Assembly: GCA_024699855.1 (NCBI GenBank)
Contig: JAMPIQ010000001.1
Coordinates: 5,766,001-5,830,000 of the forward strand
Source of the DNA: Aphelenchoides besseyi
Taxonomy: Eukaryota > Nematoda > Chromadorea > Rhabditida > Aphelenchoididae
Direction of reading: 5' to 3'
Length of the DNA: 64,000 nt
Position 1 is the stretch's first letter, and every line of letters begins with the position of its first letter. A program made the translations under genes and the position numbers. Positions 22,421 to 33,918 of this stretch are shown here, in pieces. Under the pieces are notes generated by a model. That model worked only from the letters and a program-made list of their open reading frames with translations. It ran no database searches and was not told where the DNA came from.

Positions 22421-24076
22421 ATGGAAGAGTCACAGCGATCGTACTCAATGGATTCATGGAACCAAACAATCTTCACTGCCGAATCACAAATCTCCGTTTC
22501 TCGTCTGCATCGCGTAACCTACGGCTACATAACCCCAATCATCATATCAGTTGGGGTTGTCGGTGACGTTCTCACCGTTGCAACACTCACACATCCGTTA
22601 CTCCGACGTGCCGGCATCATCTACACTTATTTGACGTTGTTGGCAATGACCGACTTGGTATGTGGTCTGTGGCCATTAAAAGTGTTTACCGTATTCTTAA
22701 GTTCACGCATATCTCCGTTATTCCAATGGTTCTATGGATTCTTGATGTTCGTTTATGTTCTAAATCTTCGGCCTTCTATTACGCACATATCGGGTTTCCG
22801 TTGTCCAATGCGCTGATGAGTGCCAGCGTATGGATTGTTGTTTTCCTGACGTTCAGTCAATACATGGCCGTAAGTTGGCTTGATGAACCAAACTCCAACC
22901 GCTTTTTTAGGTATGTCAGCCCTTTCATCGCGGATTCCTACGCAAACGTCGACTGTGTTTTTGGTTATTTGCGTTTGCGTACATTTTCAGTTTTTGTATC
23001 TACGCACCGTGGGCCACAAAGAAGTCCGTTCATCATATCCCGGCCGGTCTTCTCACATGTCCGTACGTGATCTGCGATCGCAAAATTGAAACCTTCTTCT
23101 TCGCCTACGAATGGGTTCGAGAGTTTTTCACGCGCGTTTTCCCGTTCATTTTGATTGCCTACATGAACACAAAGATTCTGCTAACGTACAAGAATACGAA
23201 AAAGGATCGACAGAAACGTTTGGCACATTCGACAAAAACACAACAAAGCGAGCAAGTGGGTTGTCGAATTTGCAACCGAACTGCTCGTTTGTTTCAGGAG
23301 GAACGTCGTTTATTCTTCTTGCTCTTTGCCATCATCATCGTCTTCTTCTTGTGCACAATACCGGCGGCTGTAAGTTTCGAGTTTACGATCGAAATCATTT
23401 GAGGAGGATTTAGCCACTTACAATCTTTGTCGCTGATGATCGATCTCAGAATTGGACTTTTCAAGTCAGTTTTTTCAATGGAATCAACGTTCATCTCGTT
23501 TTCAGTTTATTCGTGCGTGTGTGAATTTGTTGGAATTCACGAAATTTGCTTTAAACTTCTACTTCTACTGTCTAATCAATCCGGACATTCGACGAATTTG
23601 CATTCACATGATTCAATGTCAGAAGTTTGGGAAATTGCCGCGTGTTAAGGGTCAACCAGTGAATCCGATAAGCGTATATACGCGGTGAGTGGTCGAATGG
23701 GTAGAGTAGAATTGTCAGTTTAGTTCAACAAAGTCGACGATTCGCGGGTTTGCTTCGGCAAACGACGAGTTTTCGCGACGCAATTCACAACGTCACATTG
23801 ACGACGACTATCGCAGGAGTATCGACGTCAAAGTCCATCGATCGGCTTCTCTTCTGTCGCAAGTAAGTGCCGTCAAGAGTCGTGTCTTCATTCCTGACTT
23901 TCAAGTATTATTGCGAAACACCGAGCGAATTCGATCATCTGACTATCATACGCGAAAGCGAAGATTCGCTAATTGACGCCACAGAACGTGAACGTTTGCC
24001 GTCGTACGCGTCCGCTGCTCCTTCACCGGCGCCTCCGCGAACGTCCGACGGTTGTTTTTTGGCGCTTCCAAAATAA
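22421..24076 (+). CDS. Class A GPCR, neuropeptide (FMRFamide-like) receptor type
   Basis: Eight exons (22421-22657, 22702-22869, 22911-23255, 23298-23369, 23414-23464, 23506-23684, 23724-23862, 23906-24076) give 453 aa with seven hydrophobic segments. TM1 holds IIISVGVVGDVLTVATL, with the usual GN changed to GD; TM2 TYLTLLAMTDL; TM3 ends FLTFSQYMAVCQPF; TM5 is near VFPFILIAYMNTKILL; TM6 LFFLLFAIIIVFFLCTIPAA; TM7 FALNFYFYCLINPDIRR (coordinates 23536-23600). N-glycosylation sequons are present in the N-terminus. The TM3 end is SQY instead of DRY. The layout is that of invertebrate peptide-receptor GPCRs; the ligand is unknown. Two introns end in AAG rather than CAG/TAG. The Ser/Thr-rich tail ends ..CFLALPK. 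Confidence 0.85.
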
Positions 24077-24233
24077 CCTTCTTGATCTCAAAAGTGTTTT
24101 TGCGTAGAAATAAAAACATTCACAAACAGCTAGACGGTTTATTTGTACCCGAATAAGAATGAGATGCAAACTGATAAGTCAGATTTTCAAGAAGCAACAA
24201 GCGTACAAAAGCTGAGAGTTCCCAGAAGTGGTT

Positions 24234-25060
24234 CTAAACTTTGTTGAAGAAAGTCGTAAGTTTTTGTTGTCTCGTGGTTGCCTTCTTTTTGTCCGCCATC
24301 TTTCCCTTCTTCTTCGGCACCATTTTCGGCGAGTCGACGATTCGCTTCTTCGACGGCCCCGATGGTTTCGGTAGTAGACGATCGGAGAGGACTGAAAAAG
24401 AAAAATAACTCGAATTCAACGTTTCCACTCACCCACCACGTCGCTTTCGTCCGCAGCGTTCGAAGCTAAAAACCGCTGGAATAAACCGGAAATATGTTTT
24501 CGAACTTACTCGACGGTCCCGCGACATCCATCGTCTTGTCTTCCAAAATGAACGGATCGTTCTTGGTTCCTTGGCCAACCAACACGATTCTATGAGCATC
24601 TTCTGAAATCAAACGTCTTTAGACAAACTTCAGAAGACTCACCGAAAGGTTTGGCTTCAAGGCTAATCGCTTTTTCGGACGCGTCGGTGTTGAGGATCAT
24701 CGCAATGGACACTTCTTGTGCCGCCACGGCCATGATCGACTTTGATCTTATGGTCGGGAATCGTTCTTCGGCGTCCTTTAGACGATTGAATGTCAAACAC
24801 TTCAGAATCGTGGACTTCTCCCGCTCTTCTTCCTCCTCATCCGAATGCTCCTCTTCGACTTCGACGCAAATCGACCACAACGCGTGGACTTTCGAACGTC
24901 GAGCGAAACGTTGAAACAAACTGGAAAATAAGAGAAAAAGCAACAAACTCACTTACCTTTCGATCGTTGCGTTTTTCATCGAACGCAAACCGACGAAATT
25001 TTTGGTCACGCATTTTCGCTGCTCGAAAACCAAATCGGCCAATTCGTTTTCCGTGATCAT
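24234..25060 (-). CDS. POLD3: DNA polymerase delta subunit 3-like protein
   Basis: Minus-strand gene from ATG 25060. The N-terminus MITENELADLVFEQRKCVT matches the start of POLD3, where an equivalent LENIDEFV..NKIVT stretch begins the winged-helix region. FQRFARRSKVHALWSICVEV and RSKSIMAVAAQEVSIAMI follow the POLD3 order. A Glu-rich insert (HSDEEEEEREKS) and a basic linker (PKKKGKMADKKK) lead to the C-terminal PIP box QQKLTTFFNKV, which should bind PCNA. About 250 aa, shorter than vertebrate POLD3 (466). POLD3 links POLD2 to PCNA. The call rests on order of motifs and the terminal PIP box; overall identity is low, so another PIP-box protein is possible. Confidence 0.55.
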
Positions 25061-26391
25061 CGGAAAGCGTCCGCGCCGATTTCTTTTTGCGTGGCGTCAA
25101 ATCCAAAAACTTCGCTGCCACTTGGCCGCGGAGGAACTGCGCGCTCCAACTGATCTGATCACTTTTTGCGTCCAATCCAAAAGAAGCCACTTGACGTCGC
25201 TGATGGAAAAAGGTCGTGGAGGAAGAGCAACGTTTTGGCCGCAAAATCCATTTAATCAAATCAAGCTGACTGATCACTCCACGGGAAACGAGAAGCCTAC
25301 TGAACAAAAAATCGGACCTTCGACGGTGAAAACGTGATCGAAAAGGGAAAATGAATTCCACGGTTTCGGCGAACACGAAACGTCAACTTTAATCCCCGCA
25401 CAACTGTTTTTGGAAATAAATTCGTTTTGACCTCTGGGATTTGCGACTCGGCGGGACAAAACGCTGCGACTCTTTTCGTTTTCATCCGAAAGTCCGGAAG
25501 GAGTGTAGAACGTTTTTTCGGCAAGGTGCCTCCCTCCTTTGCATTGCGTGACATCGATGCTAATGCTGCGTGACTAGCAAGTTTTTGGTGCGTTTCAGTC
25601 TACGAAGATGTTTGAGTCGACGTCCAGTTCGATGGACCAGAAAAATCGCTTTTTGACGCCGTTTTATCGTAAGTGTTCACGTGGGGGGTTTAGCGGCGTA
25701 TGTCACTCAAACAAAAAACTAATTTAAACGCCAATTCACGGCCATCGCGACGTGGGTATCCGAAATTAACCATTGAGTTGGGGATGCCGGCGAGGTTGAA
25801 CGATTACTCGAGTGTTAGAGGAGTTTCTCGGGACTTAAAAAGGGTTGATGGTGGATCTCCGGAATAGTCCCATTACTCCATTGAGCTTTCGCACCGACGT
25901 CACGCCGCGAATAGTTACTTTGAACTCGTTAGCTGCACAGACTAAAAACTTCCGTTCCTTCACGGTCAATTAAACTTGAGAGAAGTAGTCGTCGATAGTC
26001 TTCAGTTCACGAATTCGCATGATCTTCATTAGGCATTCCGCTCCAAAAAAGTTGATGTGTTTAATATGATTCTCACGTTTGATGTTGCGCCGAAACTTCG
26101 TTAGGTCCGATGTCCGACTCATCAGCGCGACGAGTTCGATTCCACTGCGATGATGTTCAGTTATTTGTTTCCGGTTTGTTTATTCGATTTGTTGTTCATT
26201 TCGAGTTAACGAGTTGAGAGTGTGAAGCGCAGAGATTTCCCTCTTTAATCAACAGCCTTTTCTTATCCAAAAAGTTTAACAATGGAACAAAAAGCCAATT
26301 GGTTTGTAGGTTCGTTTGGTTTGAGGGCTTACAAAAAGTCGGGAGTTTAAACTTCATTTTCGCATTTCAACTCGGATTCCGACTGGAAAGA
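25061..26391. other. Intergenic or long-intron region
   Basis: About 1.3 kb without an assigned gene. An acceptor-ATG start at 25608 (MFESTSSSMDQKNRFLTPF) followed by GTAAGT near 25671 looks like a genuine first exon. It could belong to the LAPTM4-like gene downstream through an unusually long intron, or to an unrecognised gene. Minus-strand frames in 24837-25554 overlap the POLD3-like first exon in another frame and show no family features. Confidence 0.35.
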
Positions 26392-27339
26392 ATGTCGGCG
26401 TTTGGTGATCCTCTAATTCCGCTATCGGGGTTTATATTGGCAGGTCAACCACTATTTCTAGCTAATAAAGGCAGCAGTTATGAATCAGTCACGTACTCAT
26501 TCGCGTGTTTAGAACCAACGACCGTTGATTGCGAACGTTTGGATTCGTCGAGCAGTGGAATCCAATATGTTCCGATGCATGTTGAGACAACCAAGCAGTC
26601 GCATTGTCTCTGTGGCACTTGCCATGTTGTGGTAACCGTTTCAGCGATTGTAAATTCTAACAAAAATTTTCAGTTGGCGACAAAGATTTTTCTACTCTTT
26701 TACTCGCTAATCACAATCTTGGGTCTGTGTTTTGGAATGGTTTCTGCGATGGTTTGGATTATGATTCCAATTGGTGTCATATTTTTCACACTCTATGGTT
26801 TTTACAAGCAGAAACACAAGTATTTCTACCCTTTTCTAATCATTTCCGTAAGTCATTTGTAGTCGTACAAGCCGTTGAAAGGTCTTCAGGTAGTTCAATT
26901 GATCGTTTGCTTGATCATGAGCTTCATTATTGCACTCTTTGCGATTTTCAACTACGACACGTTGAAGATGATCATCGGTAGAAGTTCGAATTCTTAAAGT
27001 CACTAATCGACGTTTAGCTTACAATTTGGACACGGAGCCAACGGTCGGTTTAGTTTTCGTGGTCGTAGGCTCTACGGTCGTCGGTTGTTGTGTTTTGGCG
27101 GTGATTCACGTCTGGCAAGTGGTCGTGATCTACAGGTGAGTGACAACTGTTTCGTCTGATTCTTCCTTTTTAGTTGCCTTCAATTCTACGAATTCGATTT
27201 GCTACAACCGGATCGTCCGGAGATTTCGCAGCAACGTCAAACACAAACCGCACCGGCAGTTTGCGGCGATCAAGAGTCGAAGGTCGTGGTTCCAAAACGC
27301 GAACGTTCTCATTGTCCGACCACCGACTTTATGGCCTGA
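26392..27339 (+). CDS. LAPTM4-like lysosomal tetraspan protein
   Basis: Exons 26392-26847, 26890-26977, 27018-27135 and 27174-27339 join in frame (275 aa as set). A Cys motif (CLCGTCHVVVTVSAI) precedes TM1, as the CCHVRTG motif does in LAPTM4. TM1 KIFLLFYSLITILGL; TM2 MVSAMVWIMIPIGVIFF followed by GFYKQKHKYFYPFLI (compare YGAYKQR..WIIPFF); TM3 LIVCLIMSFIIALFAIF; TM4 VGLVFVVVGSTVVGC. The tail is Gln/Pro-rich without an obvious PY motif. LAPTM proteins are late-endosomal/lysosomal and affect sorting and transport. The start is uncertain: an upstream ATG at 26282 and a possible exon at 25608 are alternatives. A 24-nt in-frame segment (26650-26673) with GT..CAG ends may be an intron. Confidence 0.6.
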
Positions 27340-27644
27340 AAGTCCTTGTGCCTTCGCATCTGCTCAACTTCTCGATCTCGTGTAATCCCCCAACTGGTCA
27401 ATAAAAATAATCAAAACTCAATCGGAAAGTTGATTCGTAACTCCTGAGTGTTAATCGTTTCGAAGATTGAACTTCTTGCGCCAAAAAAGTTTTCCGTTCA
27501 TTTCGACGCTTCTCTTCGACTTCTGTTTTCTACGGAGCGGAGAACGTCGTGCGTTTCGAGCGGAAAACTTTTTTTGCTTTCCGCCCGTCAGTCACTTCTA
27601 CGCATCTCACGCGTCGACGTGGTCTTTTTTCGATCGATCAAAAA

Positions 27645-30600
27645 ATGTACAGACTTTTATTTCTAATTACCACCATTTTGGCCGCCCAACAAAAGGCTCC
27701 CGATGTGCCGACGAAAATTTGCGCCGATCGGCAATGCACAGGTACACTTGGAGATGTGTTATTGAGGCCATTTTACCGACTTTTTCAGAAACCCTCTTCA
27801 ACACCTCCGTCACTCGGGCCTATCAGTCGACGCACGAAGATTTCTTGTCGTTGGAAGCCGAAGCTGAAGTTCAAATCGTGGGCATCAAGTACACGCGTCG
27901 AACGGATCAGTTTTGGGCAAAAGTACGTGGAAACTCTACTCGGAAGCTAAACAATCGTTTTTCAGGTGAACGATCGCTATGGCTTCGTCTACAAGGGCTT
28001 TGTCGATCCGGTGGCTTATGTCTTCTTTTTGGAAGAATCGCTGAAGACAAACCGCAAGTTTTTCCGCGTTGAACATCGTGACAAATCGAATACGCCAATT
28101 GCAAATCAAGTCGTCGACGAAATCGAATCGCAAAGCGAATTTTTGCGCGACTACGAAGTGAACGCAAACGCTGCGGAAATTCCAATCAACGAAACGCTTC
28201 TGAATACTCTGAAATTGAAAGCTGCCGAACAAGAAGCTGCACAGCATTCGCACAGTCATTCCCATTCGCATGGTCACTCTCACGACCACTCACACGAACA
28301 TTCGCATAATCATCCGCACGACCATCCGAAAGGTGCGATCACTTCAACATTGTCGCCTCCAGAAGATCGTGGACTCAACCCGTGGACTTATGCACCGTTG
28401 AATTTGGATGCCAAAGAAGAAAGGTGAGTTCAAGGTTTTCAAATTTCTATTCTCGTCTTTCAGTAAAAGTGCCGAATCAATTGTGGAGTCGTCAACTCAG
28501 CAGCCACAGCAGACCGTAGAATCGACTACTTTGCCGTTACCACCTGAATTGACAGTAGAAAAAGAGAAACCATCAGTTCAACAAGTGAAAGAAGAAGTGC
28601 CTTCCGATCCCACTCTTACTATGACTTTGACACCACTCCAAGAATCCACTTCTACTGCTCCTCCAACAGTTCACCAGCAATCCGTCCCTGCAGAACCAAT
28701 TGTTCAGCCAGTCGATCTGCCGGTTCCTGAAGTTCAACAACCATCAGTTACTCAGACACCTCCGGAGACCGTTCAGCAGCCGGTAGTAACCGTTGAGCCA
28801 CCTCAACATCAAGAAAGCACTCAACCGCCTGCTAAAGCTTTGCCACCAGTTCAACAGCCTTCAGCGATTTCGGATCCAGTGATCGAACAAATTCAACATC
28901 CGCCTGAACCAATTCATCAGTCAGTTCCAGTTCATCAGCACGCAGAACCGACGACCACGTTGTCTCCGCCCGTCGAATTGCAACCACCGATGCAACAGTT
29001 CGATTCCGTTATTACTCAACCATCAATTCCACCCGTAGATCAAGAAGTCACTCCACAACCTCCTGTTGATTTGACACCAGTCCAGGAACCAACTATTACT
29101 GTTCCATCACCGATCCAACAGTCATCAGTGACTTCAGAACCTGTGATTGAACAATCCCCAACTAATCGGGTACAACAAACCCGTGTCTTGGGATCGTTCA
29201 TGCAAACTCTACGCTCACAACTTCCGTTTTTGGATATGTTGGACGATACGGGAATTGTCGTATCTACGTACTTTATCGTGGCTATTTGCACGTGGCTCGT
29301 TAGCTTTCTGTTGAATGATCAAAGTAAGTTTCGGTTCTCGAATCAAAGTCATGGCGTTGTCTTTAGAATCAGCGGATGCATTGGATAAACGCACACTCTA
29401 CGAATCGCAAACACGATGCAAAGAGTTGCAATGCGAGATCGAACAGCTTCAACGCGAACGCCAAACGCCACAACAGTTGGCCGAAATTAAGGCACTGCGT
29501 AGTGAACACGCGAAACAACAGACGATGATTCAACAGTTGCGCGCACAGCTAATCGATCCACACACGTTGAAGGCCAAAGACGATCAGATTCGTGAGCTGG
29601 AAAAACGTTTGCGAGACGTGGGCACGGAATTGACGCAAAAGAACGAGATGTGAGTTCGAAACACGTGAATCTTCATTTTTGCGTTTAGAATCGAAAAATT
29701 GGAGAAAGAGAAACGTGAACTTGCAAATCAATTAGACGAACAAAAAACGCGATATAAAGATGCGGAACGCAAATACGCGGATTTGGAGGCCAAACACGAT
29801 CAACTTGTTCAGATGGTCGCCGATCAAAAAACGTCGCCCAAAGAAGAGGAAAGCGACGGAAGCGCGTCGAACGGTTCGGGTGGCTGGTCGGAGGTTGGCG
29901 CCGGTTTGGACAACATCGATGAGCCGTCGAAGAAATGGTCGAAGGCCGAAATTGAGGAATTGGCGGCGGCTCGTGGCGAATTGCGTCGCGTCGAAGCGGA
30001 ACGCGATCAGTTGAAGTGAGTCGACGACCTTTCTTGTTTTCATCCCTCTTTCAGACACGATCTCCAGAAGGCCGAGAGCGAATTGGAGAATTTGCGCGAA
30101 CGTGCGCGCGAAACACAGCAATTGCGAGCCAAATTGGAACAACGCGACGAACAAGTGGCCGAAATGTTGCAGATGATCAAGGAGAAGGTACGCAAACGTG
30201 TTTTTGAAATCTTTTTCGAACGCTTTTTAGGATCAAAAACTTACGGATAGCGCCGGTTTGAGAGAGGAGGTTTATCGATTAGACGCTTTGCGTGAACGCA
30301 ACGAGACGACCGCGAAGGATTTGGAGAAACGTTTGCAACGTGCCGAAGAAACGGAACAGAAACTGCGCAACAAATGGTTCCACGACGAGCGTGCAATGAA
30401 TGCGCGGATTCGAACGTTGGAGGAAGTGAGTTGCCGATAAGACGCCATTTTGTATTCTCGTCTTTAGACCATCGACAAACTCCGTTCTTTCGATCCACTC
30501 AACGCATCGTCGCCGTGCAATTTTGCCGTCACACAAGACGTTGTCCCCGACTTGTGGTCGCCGTTCAATCCGCATGCATCGGTCGTCAATGAAGACGCAT

Positions 30601-31234
30601 CGTTTGAGGAGTGAGTTTCCAAGCACAAATGTCCATTGACTTCGCTTTCAGTTCTGATGTTTCGCGTCAAGAACCGCGTCGACGTTCTCAGCGTGCCACC
30701 GCCGTGTCACCGGGACGCTCTTCACTCGGCGGTCCACGTCTGTTGCCGCGTAACGAATCGTTCGTGTCGACCGGAAGTCGTGGAGAAGCGGGCAGCCGCG
30801 ACGGTGGAAAGCGAAGTTCGTTGACCGGTCGAAGGTAAGAAGTCAAATCATCGATTTTATTAACGAAAGTTTCAGCATGATGGATGTTTCCCACGAAGAT
30901 ATTCAGCAACCACGTGGTACCCAAGGCCGTAGAATGCGATCTCGTTCAGCCGGACGTCATTCCGCCGTCGATCAGTCGGGAAGACACTCGGCCACGACTC
31001 TGCTTCTTCAACAACGTGTTCCTTCCGGTTAGTGGTCTTTTAGTGCGCGTCTAAAGTTCTCCTTCAGCATCTCGACTTCACAAAACGAATCCACTTTTCG
31101 GTGATTTCTCGTCCGACGATCAAAAATCGCCGCCGCCTCAGCTCGTCGACACGTCCGGAATTCCGCCACCGAATCTGCGTCGACCCACCGCCGCGCCGTT
31201 AGGCGTTCGATTACATAAGCCACGACCTAGTTAA
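27645..31234 (+). CDS. TANGO1: Transport and Golgi organization protein 1 (TANGO1/MIA3)
   Basis: Twelve exons join to 1043 aa. A signal peptide (MYRLLFLITTILAA) is followed by the luminal SH3-like MIA/MOTH domain (residues about 25-120) with KICADRQCTETLF and DRYGFVYKGFV. Then comes a His-rich tract near residues 200-225 (alternating H-S/H-G/H-D), a long Pro/Gln/Thr-rich luminal region, one TM (GIVVSTYFIVAICTWLVSFL, about residues 500-520), two cytosolic coiled coils (about 525-800) and a Pro-rich C-terminus (SPPPQLVD, IPPPNLRRP) like the Sec23-binding part. TANGO1 sits at ER exit sites and packages collagen and other bulky cargo into COPII carriers. All introns are about 38-47 nt. The gene is complete; the luminal linker is diverged. 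Confidence 0.88.
28236..28331 (+). repeat. His-rich codon repeat inside TANGO1
   Basis: Roughly 30 codons in which His alternates with Ser, Gly, Asp, Glu, Asn or Pro (cat/cac every second codon), within the luminal part of the TANGO1-like protein. This could bind divalent metal (zinc, copper). It is not a standard TANGO1 feature. Confidence 0.8.
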
Positions 31235-31909
31235 CTGGTTATTTATTGCTAATTTTTCTTTTTAAATTAAAATTTATTTCCATTAATTGGATCCATCAGT
31301 TGGATAAAGGGAACGTTTAGAATACGAACATGCTTTGAAGAGTAAACATTCTTGTACCATTTTCATCGGTCAAATAAGAACGTTTCAGAGATTGGCATCT
31401 CGCGTGTCTTATCTCTGAAGTGAGTAGGCTAATCGAATGAAAACTCGTGACTAGTTAGCCCTCTTCTCAACAGGCCGCTGAAAACAATCTCAAACGCTTA
31501 TTGGAGTCTAGAAACGTACACGAATAAGAATCTGAGTCATTTCGAAGCTGCGAAGAAGAGAACTCGATTACCGAGTTTATGCGATTTACAGTTGTAGACA
31601 TCAATTCCAAACGATTTTATAGTTCAATTCGTGAGCACAAATCTAAACGGTTTCTGGTGTGTTTGCTAGTTTGTAATCGTTGATGAGTGACGGTAACCTT
31701 AGTGTCTACGTAATTCAAAGTAGTTTACTCGACAATCATTAAAAAATGATCAGTTTATAGCCCGTTTATAGCAAGCACATTAATGCTGAAAGCATTTTCA
31801 CAGTCGAAACTCTTAAATTAACGATCTTATTTCTAGACTATAAAATTATAAAGTCCATTGAAATATTTCTACTGCCCACACTCGATTCCCTTGTTATTAT
31901 TCCTTCGAA
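31235..31909. other. Intergenic, no gene seen
   Basis: About 675 nt of AT-rich sequence downstream of TANGO1. No coding exon, RNA or repeat was recognised. Confidence 0.4.
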
Positions 31910-32212
31910 ATGTCGAAGGCTCTTCTGTTGATAACAACGACGTTTTCGTTTGTCAGAACGATCGTTGGAGTTTGGTGTTACTGTTATATGAGTGGACAAT
32001 GTTGGACGCCGGGTCTTAATGCTTGGGATACCGTTCAACTATGGACGGTATATCCGTGTGCTATTGGAATCAATCGTTTTACGGGGGATTTATTCCAGCA
32101 GATGTATTACCCAGAACATACTTCTGATTACGACGCGTTTACAGAAAATCACTGGTGGCGATTTTGCTCTTCTGACCTTTGTAATCGTTATCAGGTTGAT
32201 CGGTTGTCGTAA
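31910..32212 (+). CDS. Small secreted Ly6/three-finger-like protein
   Basis: Single exon, 100 aa. Residues 1-20 (MSKALLLITTTFSFVRTIVG) are a signal peptide. The mature part has Cys at CYC, QC, PC and the terminal FCSSDLCN. The C-x4-CN ending is the hallmark of the Ly6/uPAR three-finger fold. The number of Cys is lower than in the full 10-Cys domain, so the fold is inferred. No GPI-type hydrophobic tail is present, so it is probably released. Function unknown. Confidence 0.5.
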   Translation: MSKALLLITTTFSFVRTIVGVWCYCYMSGQCWTPGLNAWDTVQLWTVYPCAIGINRFTGDLFQQMYYPEHTSDYDAFTENHWWRFCSSDLCNRYQVDRLS

Positions 32213-33488
32213 CTTGACGACTAGTCTTTTTGTAGGGCACTACCGTTCCACCGGAGCAAAAAAGCTATAATCACTCGTCAGCTATCAATGAGAAAATAAC
32301 TCAGCTACTCGAAACTCGAACAAACATCTCATTATGAGGTTGTTTAAATAAACGTCTACGCAACTGCAATTCGTGTCATTAAACTGTAAAATTCAAAGAA
32401 AAGTATTGTCGTTCATTTGTTCATTAAAGTCGTTAAAATCGAACCTATTCTCTTGTTTACCATTTAGATCATAGCCCACATTTGAGGTATGTAAATTAAT
32501 GTGTTGTTTTCATTATTGACTAATCATGAAGTCGGATCGTAAACCATAGACTATTGAACATATAAATTTCGAATTCTGTAAAAATCTTCAGTTTCACGGG
32601 GTCGTTAGTTAAGAAGTTCGTACGATAATCCCCTATATAATAGTTGTTGTTCAAGTACTTTCTATTTCTTTTGTACGATGCTTCGGAGAGATTCAAATTT
32701 GTACGTTAGGTTCATAACTAAACTTCCCGAGAATGCCCGTTTTTGCTCAGTGTAGTGAGTGAGACGTAGAGATTAGCAACTGAAATTTCTGTTTATATTT
32801 TTGTCACAATAAAAGATGCCAACGTAATCGAGTCCACTTGTGTACGTGGACGTGAACTTCCACAATGGCATGTGTATCAGGCGATAGTCGAGAAATGCAT
32901 GAAATAACCGGATAAGACGTTAGATAAAGAAAAAATAGCTGAGAATAGCGGATCAATTGGATCACACACGACAATTTGCTGGTACTTTTGGTCGGTCGTT
33001 GCGCATGGACATTTCGATGGCAATTAGTTTGAGGCTCCAAAATGCAAGCATAAACCATCGATGGAAAACTCAATGCGAAGTGACTACTGTGACTTCCAGC
33101 AACTACTCACCGCTTTTCGAACTCATCGATTGAAGAATCAATCAACCAACTTTTTAACTTACAAGGAAGGACCAAAGCAAAATTTTTCGAAAATTTCAAA
33201 ATTTTGAGCTCATCTGAATTTGGGGACTATGAGGATTCAGAAAATATACAGTTTGTCCAGTAAAATTCAAAAATAAGAACGTTATTTGCGATTCCGACTA
33301 ATGAGTTTGATTTTGGTTATCGTTACAGTTAACTATACGATTCTCTGAGACGCCGTCAATCTCTTTGTTCAAATTCAAACTTGAGCAGCACCCGAGGAAA
33401 TGCCTTAAAGTCAAGAAATAATTCGCGGCCGTAAATGATATCGGGATCTATTGTCCACCGAGAGATATCAACCGCCGTTCTGCTAGTT
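32213..33488. other. Intergenic, no gene seen
   Basis: About 1.3 kb of AT-rich sequence. An 89-codon minus frame (32804-33073) has no family features. No repeat shared with elsewhere was noticed before 33489. Confidence 0.4.
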
Positions 33489-33765
33489 AATGCCTATTTG
33501 ACTGCGAGTACCGCCTTTTGTAGCTTCCACGGTCTCATTCGGGTAGCATATAAACCGTGGAAATGAGTCCAAACAGTCACTCCATCGTCTCATTCCTTCT
33601 CCTCTCATTCCTCTGCTCTTCTCTCCGCTGGTCAATCAGCGCGCTAATTTACGTTTACTGTTTACTTCTCAACTAGTAAACTAATTTAGCGCGTGGAATG
33701 ACCAAACGATTCAACCGAAGAGCAGATTACCAGTCTAACTACTCGGATCGTTTGACCGTTTCGTT
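33489..33765 (+). repeat. Dispersed 270-bp repeat, copy A
   Basis: Matches 62213-62479 in inverted orientation over its whole length with scattered differences. It holds a TATAAA, a CT-rich strand (ctcattccttctcctctcat) and an internal near-palindrome at 33640-33693 whose arms begin and end CGCGCTAA...TTAGCGCG. It may be a MITE or a solo terminal repeat of a mobile element. No target-site duplication was resolved. Confidence 0.75.
33640..33693. repeat. Near-palindrome with CGCGCTAA arms
   Basis: 54-nt inverted repeat. The left arm CGCGCTAATTTACGTTTAC and right arm GTAAACTAATTTAGCGCG pair except for one or two positions. It could form a cruciform or be a terminal-repeat footprint. The same sequence lies inverted at about 62277-62330. 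Confidence 0.7.
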
Positions 33766-33918
33766 GTCCTTCTTACAAGGGAAGTCACTTTACTTCGCAC
33801 CTCGAATCCACGCATACTATATACCGAAATACTCGTCTTGTTGTGAGGAATTTGACAGTATAATTAATTTTTGCAATGAGTTACTGTGCGCGAAATCACA
33901 GACTTTTTGAAAACGACG

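Noticed and set aside
24837..25376. 179-codon minus-strand frame
   Set aside because: It overlaps the first exon of the POLD3-like gene in another frame and runs through that gene's GTAAGT donor; basic low-complexity composition, no family features.
29732..30154. 140-codon minus-strand frame
   Set aside because: Antisense shadow of the TANGO1 coiled-coil exons.
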